A stretch of 34,239 nt of DNA from Candidatus Stahliibacteriota bacterium (GTDB lineage Bacteria; Hydrothermota; Tepidihabitantia; SM23-42), in NCBI GenBank assembly GCA_030606265.1, contig JAUWGT010000005.1:1-34239 (forward strand), written 5' to 3'. The notes beneath the pieces were generated by a model. It did no database searches, had not been told where the DNA came from, and saw nothing but the letters and a program-made list of their open reading frames with translations. Position numbers and translations under genes: made by a program. Positions within the stretch are counted from its first letter, which is position 1. Each line of letters begins with the position of its first letter. Positions 31,872 through 34,239 of this stretch are shown in pieces.

Positions 31872-31899
31872 AGTATACTTAAGAAGTGTTGTTTGTCAA
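31872..31899 (-). promoter_or_regulatory. carAB promoter
   Basis: TTGACA (31899-31894), 16-base spacer, TATACT (31877-31872). The predicted start near 31865 is only about five bases before the carA ATG, so translation is nearly leaderless. Confidence 0.82.
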
Positions 31900-31969
31900 T
31901 AAACAAATTCCAAGAACCAAGCTCCAAGAACCAAGAACCAAGCTCCAAGAGCCAAGAGCGTAGGGCGCT

Positions 31970-32016
31970 GTAGTTGTCTGATTTATCAGACAATGCCCGA
32001 TGAATCGGGCAACTAC
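31970..32016. repeat. Three-way-junction palindrome, simple form
   Basis: Outer stem GTAGTT/AACTAC encloses GTCTGAT-TT-ATCAGAC and GCCCGAT-GA-ATCGGGC separated by AAT. This is the uninterrupted form of the element at 13764-13832. Confidence 0.75.
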
Positions 32017-32070
32017 AATAGCGTAGAGAGCAAAGCCTAAGGCGTAAGGCGTAGAGAGTAGGGGGAAATG

Positions 32071-32145
32071 GCACTGCGCGTGCGGGATTGGTTGCTTCGC
32101 AACGGTTATGGTTCACTAGCGTGAACGGTTATGGCTCTTGCGAGC
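32071..32145 (-). repeat. Four-hairpin cassette, copy 3
   Basis: Plus-strand order: GCAC-TGCGC-GTGC, linker GGGATTG, GTTGC-TTC-GCAAC, linker GGTTATG, GTTCAC-TAGC-GTGAAC, linker GGTTATG, GCTC-TTGC-GAGC. Stems match copy 1 exactly while loops differ, as expected if the paired stems are conserved. Confidence 0.85.
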
Positions 32146-32256
32146 GGGAAAAGAGCGTAAGGCGTAGAGAGTAGGGGGAAATGGCAGTTATTAGGTAATT
32201 AAATTATTTTGGGATTTGGTTCTTGGAGTTTGGAGCTTGGTTACTCAATGAGGTTT

Positions 32257-33594
32257 TTACATTTCCTCGATGAAATGTGTTGAGATATCACCTTTGATAA
32301 ACTTTTTGTTTTCCATAATCTTCTGATGGAAAGGGATGGTTGTTGGAATTCCTTCAATAACGATTTCTTCAAGCGCATGTTTCATGCGTGCGATCGCCTC
32401 CTGGCGCGATGATCCGTGGCATATCAACTTGCCGATCAGTGAGTCATAGTGACTCGGAATATTGTAGCCGGCAAATATATGGGTGTCAAATCTAATGCCG
32501 AGGCCTTGTGGCATATGGAAGAAACTGATTCTGCCTGGCATTGGCACGAAGTTGCGCTCAGGGTCTTCTGCATTGATACGACATTCTATGGCATTACCTC
32601 TAAACTCAATGTCATTTTGCCTGATCGTTAGTTTCTCACCGAGTGCAATTTTTATTTGTTCTTTTAGTAAATCTATGCCAGTTACCATTTCAGTCACGGG
32701 ATGCTCAACCTGTATTCTTGTATTCATTTCCATAAAATAAAAATTCTTGTTTTCATCCAGGAGAAATTCAACGGTACCAGCGGATTGATACCCGATACCA
32801 TGTGCAGCTTTTACTGCATTTTTGAATAGTTTCTGCCGTAATCTACGGTCGATACACGGAGCAGGGGATTCTTCAAGTAACTTCTGGTGACGACGTTGGA
32901 TAGAACATTCCCTTTCGCCCAGCGCTATCACGTTACCAAAACTATCACCCAGGATCTGTACCTCAATATGCCTGGGCCGAGCAACATATTTCTCGATGTA
33001 TATTCTACCGTCGCCAAAGGCTGCCTTGGCTTCTGCCTGGGCGATACGGTAACCTGATTCCAGCTCTTCGTCATTACGGGCGATTCTCATGCCTTTACCG
33101 CCGCCGCCTGACGCTGCCTTCAGCATTACTGGATAGCCGATTTCTTCAGTTGTTTTTCTCACCGCGGCAAGCGATTCTATTGCGCTATCGCTGCCCGGGA
33201 TGCCAGGAACACCGGCTTGGTTCATGGTGTTCTTTGCTTTTATCTTGTCACCCATTGCTCTTATGTGTTTGGGATCAGGACCGATGAATGTAATACCGCA
33301 AGATTCGCAAATTTCGGCGAATTCCGGGTTTTCAGCGAGAAATCCATAGCCCGGATGAATTGCTTTAGCACCAGTTATTTCTGCAGCACTGATAATGCGT
33401 GTTATATTTAGGTAGGAATCTCTGCTCGGTGGTGGACCAATACATACAGCTTCGTCAGCGATCCTGGTGTGTAAGGCATCACTATCAACCTCTGAATACA
33501 CGGCAACTGTTTCAAGCTTGAGTTCTTTGGCAGCGCGGATAATGCGGATTGCAATTTCACCGCGGTTAGCAATTAGTATTTTTGTAAATTTCAT
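32257..33594 (-). CDS. accC: Biotin carboxylase subunit of acetyl-CoA carboxylase
   Basis: At 445 residues it has the normal length. The N-terminal biotin-carboxylase domain starts [25 protein letters not shown]. The ATP-grasp domain shows the glycine loop [30 protein letters not shown], and [21 protein letters not shown] with the catalytic Glu/Arg region. The C-terminal domain ([19 protein letters not shown]) follows. It carboxylates biotin on the carrier protein AccB with bicarbonate and ATP, for fatty-acid synthesis. accB, usually adjacent, is not seen; the upstream gene is pilT-like, 87 bases away. Pyruvate or propionyl-CoA carboxylase subunits share this sequence family, so the carboxylase complex is not fixed by sequence alone. 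Confidence 0.93.
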   Translation of the reverse strand: MKFTKILIANRGEIAIRIIRAAKELKLETVAVYSEVDSDALHTRIADEAVCIGPPPSRDSYLNITRIISAAEITGAKAIHPGYGFLAENPEFAEICESCGITFIGPDPKHIRAMGDKIKAKNTMNQAGVPGIPGSDSAIESLAAVRKTTEEIGYPVMLKAASGGGGKGMRIARNDEELESGYRIAQAEAKAAFGDGRIYIEKYVARPRHIEVQILGDSFGNVIALGERECSIQRRHQKLLEESPAPCIDRRLRQKLFKNAVKAAHGIGYQSAGTVEFLLDENKNFYFMEMNTRIQVEHPVTEMVTGIDLLKEQIKIALGEKLTIRQNDIEFRGNAIECRINAEDPERNFVPMPGRISFFHMPQGLGIRFDTHIFAGYNIPSHYDSLIGKLICHGSSRQEAIARMKHALEEIVIEGIPTTIPFHQKIMENKKFIKGDISTHFIEEM

Positions 33595-33681
33595 AATTTC
33601 ATAGAAATTTTGAATGTAAACGGATGGCTAGGATTCAAACGGATTCTATTTCTGTCTGTATTCGTCTAAACCCGTATGAAA

Positions 33682-34239
33682 CTACTTTTTATCGAACGCA
33701 CCCCATCCTCGTTCTGCAGTGGCTTCAATGCCTACGAGTCTAAGTTTGAACTCGTCAGGGTTAGTAACTGCTTGTATTGCGTCATCATATGCTATCATTC
33801 CGTCTTTATAAAGCTTGAAGATGGATTGATCAAAGGTCTGCATGCCATACTGGCCGTATCCTTCCTCAATCGCGGATTGTATCAGCAAAGTCTTAACTGG
33901 ATCCATGAGGTAATCTTTGATCGTTGGTGTTGTTAAAAGGACCTCGACTGCTGGTATCCTTCCTTTGCCGTCTGCACGAGGCAATAAGCGCAAAGAACAG
34001 ACACCGACCAGAGTCGTTGCGAGCAGCACTCGGATATGCTGATGTTGGTGAGGTGGGTAAAATGAAATAATTCGGTTAATTGTTTCAGTTGCGTTCAAGG
34101 TATGAAGGGTTGAAAGAACAAGGTGGCCTGTATCCGCAGCCTTGAGCGCAGTGTCCATGGTTTCCCGGTCTCTTATTTCACCAATCAGAATCACATCCGG
34201 GTCCTGACGCAGAATGTGTTTTAAGGCAATAGAAAAGGA
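33682..34239 (-). CDS. Type IV pilus retraction ATPase PilT/PilU family (5' part beyond window)
   Basis: Partial: 185 C-terminal residues, with the reading frame open to the window edge. The ORF-track ATG at 34194 is internal, because the frame continues upstream as [20 protein letters not shown], the Walker B region of Pil[26 protein letters not shown] is the His box and following helix. The tail [29 protein letters not shown] is typical of PilT/PilU C-termini. It powers pilus retraction (twitching motility). The Walker A part lies outside the window. It precedes accC by 87 bases. Confidence 0.93.
   Translation of the reverse strand, partial: SFSIALKHILRQDPDVILIGEIRDRETMDTALKAADTGHLVLSTLHTLNATETINRIISFYPPHQHQHIRVLLATTLVGVCSLRLLPRADGKGRIPAVEVLLTTPTIKDYLMDPVKTLLIQSAIEEGYGQYGMQTFDQSIFKLYKDGMIAYDDAIQAVTNPDEFKLRLVGIEATAERGWGAFDKK

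Larger units (their letters stand above)
31900..32256. other. Repeat-filled spacer between accC and carA
   Basis: No gene; the 84-residue ORF drawn here is repeat sequence. Reading toward carA on the minus strand: the four-hairpin cassette (32145-32071), CCCCCTACTCTCTACGCCTTACGCC units, the three-way-junction element (32016-31970), then tandem CTTGGTTCTTGGAG units (about 31950-31903) and the promoter. A second CTTGGTTCTTGGAG-like patch and AATTAAATTATT lie near accC. The module set is that of 14171-14473. Confidence 0.7.

Noticed and set aside
31862-32116. 84-residue ORF between accC and carA
   Set aside because: Its repeated residues (LELGSWFLELGSW) are just the CTTGGTTCTTGGAG DNA repeats translated.
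32258-32280. Intrinsic terminator at the end of accC
   Set aside because: ACATTTC/GAAATGT can pair, but the minus strand continues with A-rich rather than T-rich sequence.

Overview
The window is a chromosomal segment from a diderm-like bacterium, most plausibly an uncultivated lineage such as WOR-3/Stahlbacteria or another member near the FCB superphylum. That placement is inferred from gene content (a PorX/PorY-like pair, PilT, trigger factor/ClpP, roadblock proteins) and from long intergenic regions filled with short palindromic repeats. No rRNA or other marker is present, so taxonomy is low confidence. Genes are densely packed, with many 4-base ATGA stop/start overlaps, and most promoters read TTGACA, a 16 bp spacer, then a TATAAT-like box.

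Layout. (1) 252-13424, all minus strand: argF, a P2A Ca2+-type ATPase, a YbbR-domain protein and a GT-C membrane protein; then tRNA-Leu, trigger factor and clpP; then a degenerate GT9-like protein, a GAF/GGDEF protein, a PorY-like histidine kinase and a PorX-like response regulator with a PglZ domain. (2) 13425-16832, an accessory stretch: tRNA-Phe, a 65-residue membrane protein, a receiver/coiled-coil protein, an HD-GYP protein, and three large intergenic regions built of mini-hairpin arrays and three-way-junction palindromes. (3) 16833-26967, plus strand: one long chemosensory operon with a soluble protein fusing two chemoreceptor signalling hairpins to an ABC-type peptide-binding domain, then cheW, cheY, cheA, cheC, a large TPR protein, a TPR/roadblock protein, a 37-codon bridging ORF and a second roadblock protein. 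(4) 27055-34239, minus strand: a GIY-YIG-like protein without the catalytic Arg, carB and carA, accC, and the 3' part of a pilT/pilU gene cut by the window edge.

How it fits together. The chemosensory operon has a receptor, coupling protein, kinase, response regulator and CheY-P phosphatase but no CheR, CheB or CheD. It also carries roadblock proteins of the kind that regulate small GTPases, so it looks like a methylation-independent cytosolic sensory system. The PilT-type ATPase, the diguanylate cyclase and the HD-GYP phosphodiesterase suggest a pilus or surface-motility output, but that link is inference. argF and carAB serve arginine/pyrimidine synthesis and accC serves fatty-acid synthesis.

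The most unusual elements are the cytosolic receptor/solute-binding fusion and the intergenic arrays of tiny unlike hairpins separated by near-constant 7-9 nt linkers. Several array and repeat copies sit just upstream of, and co-oriented with, TTGACA promoters.
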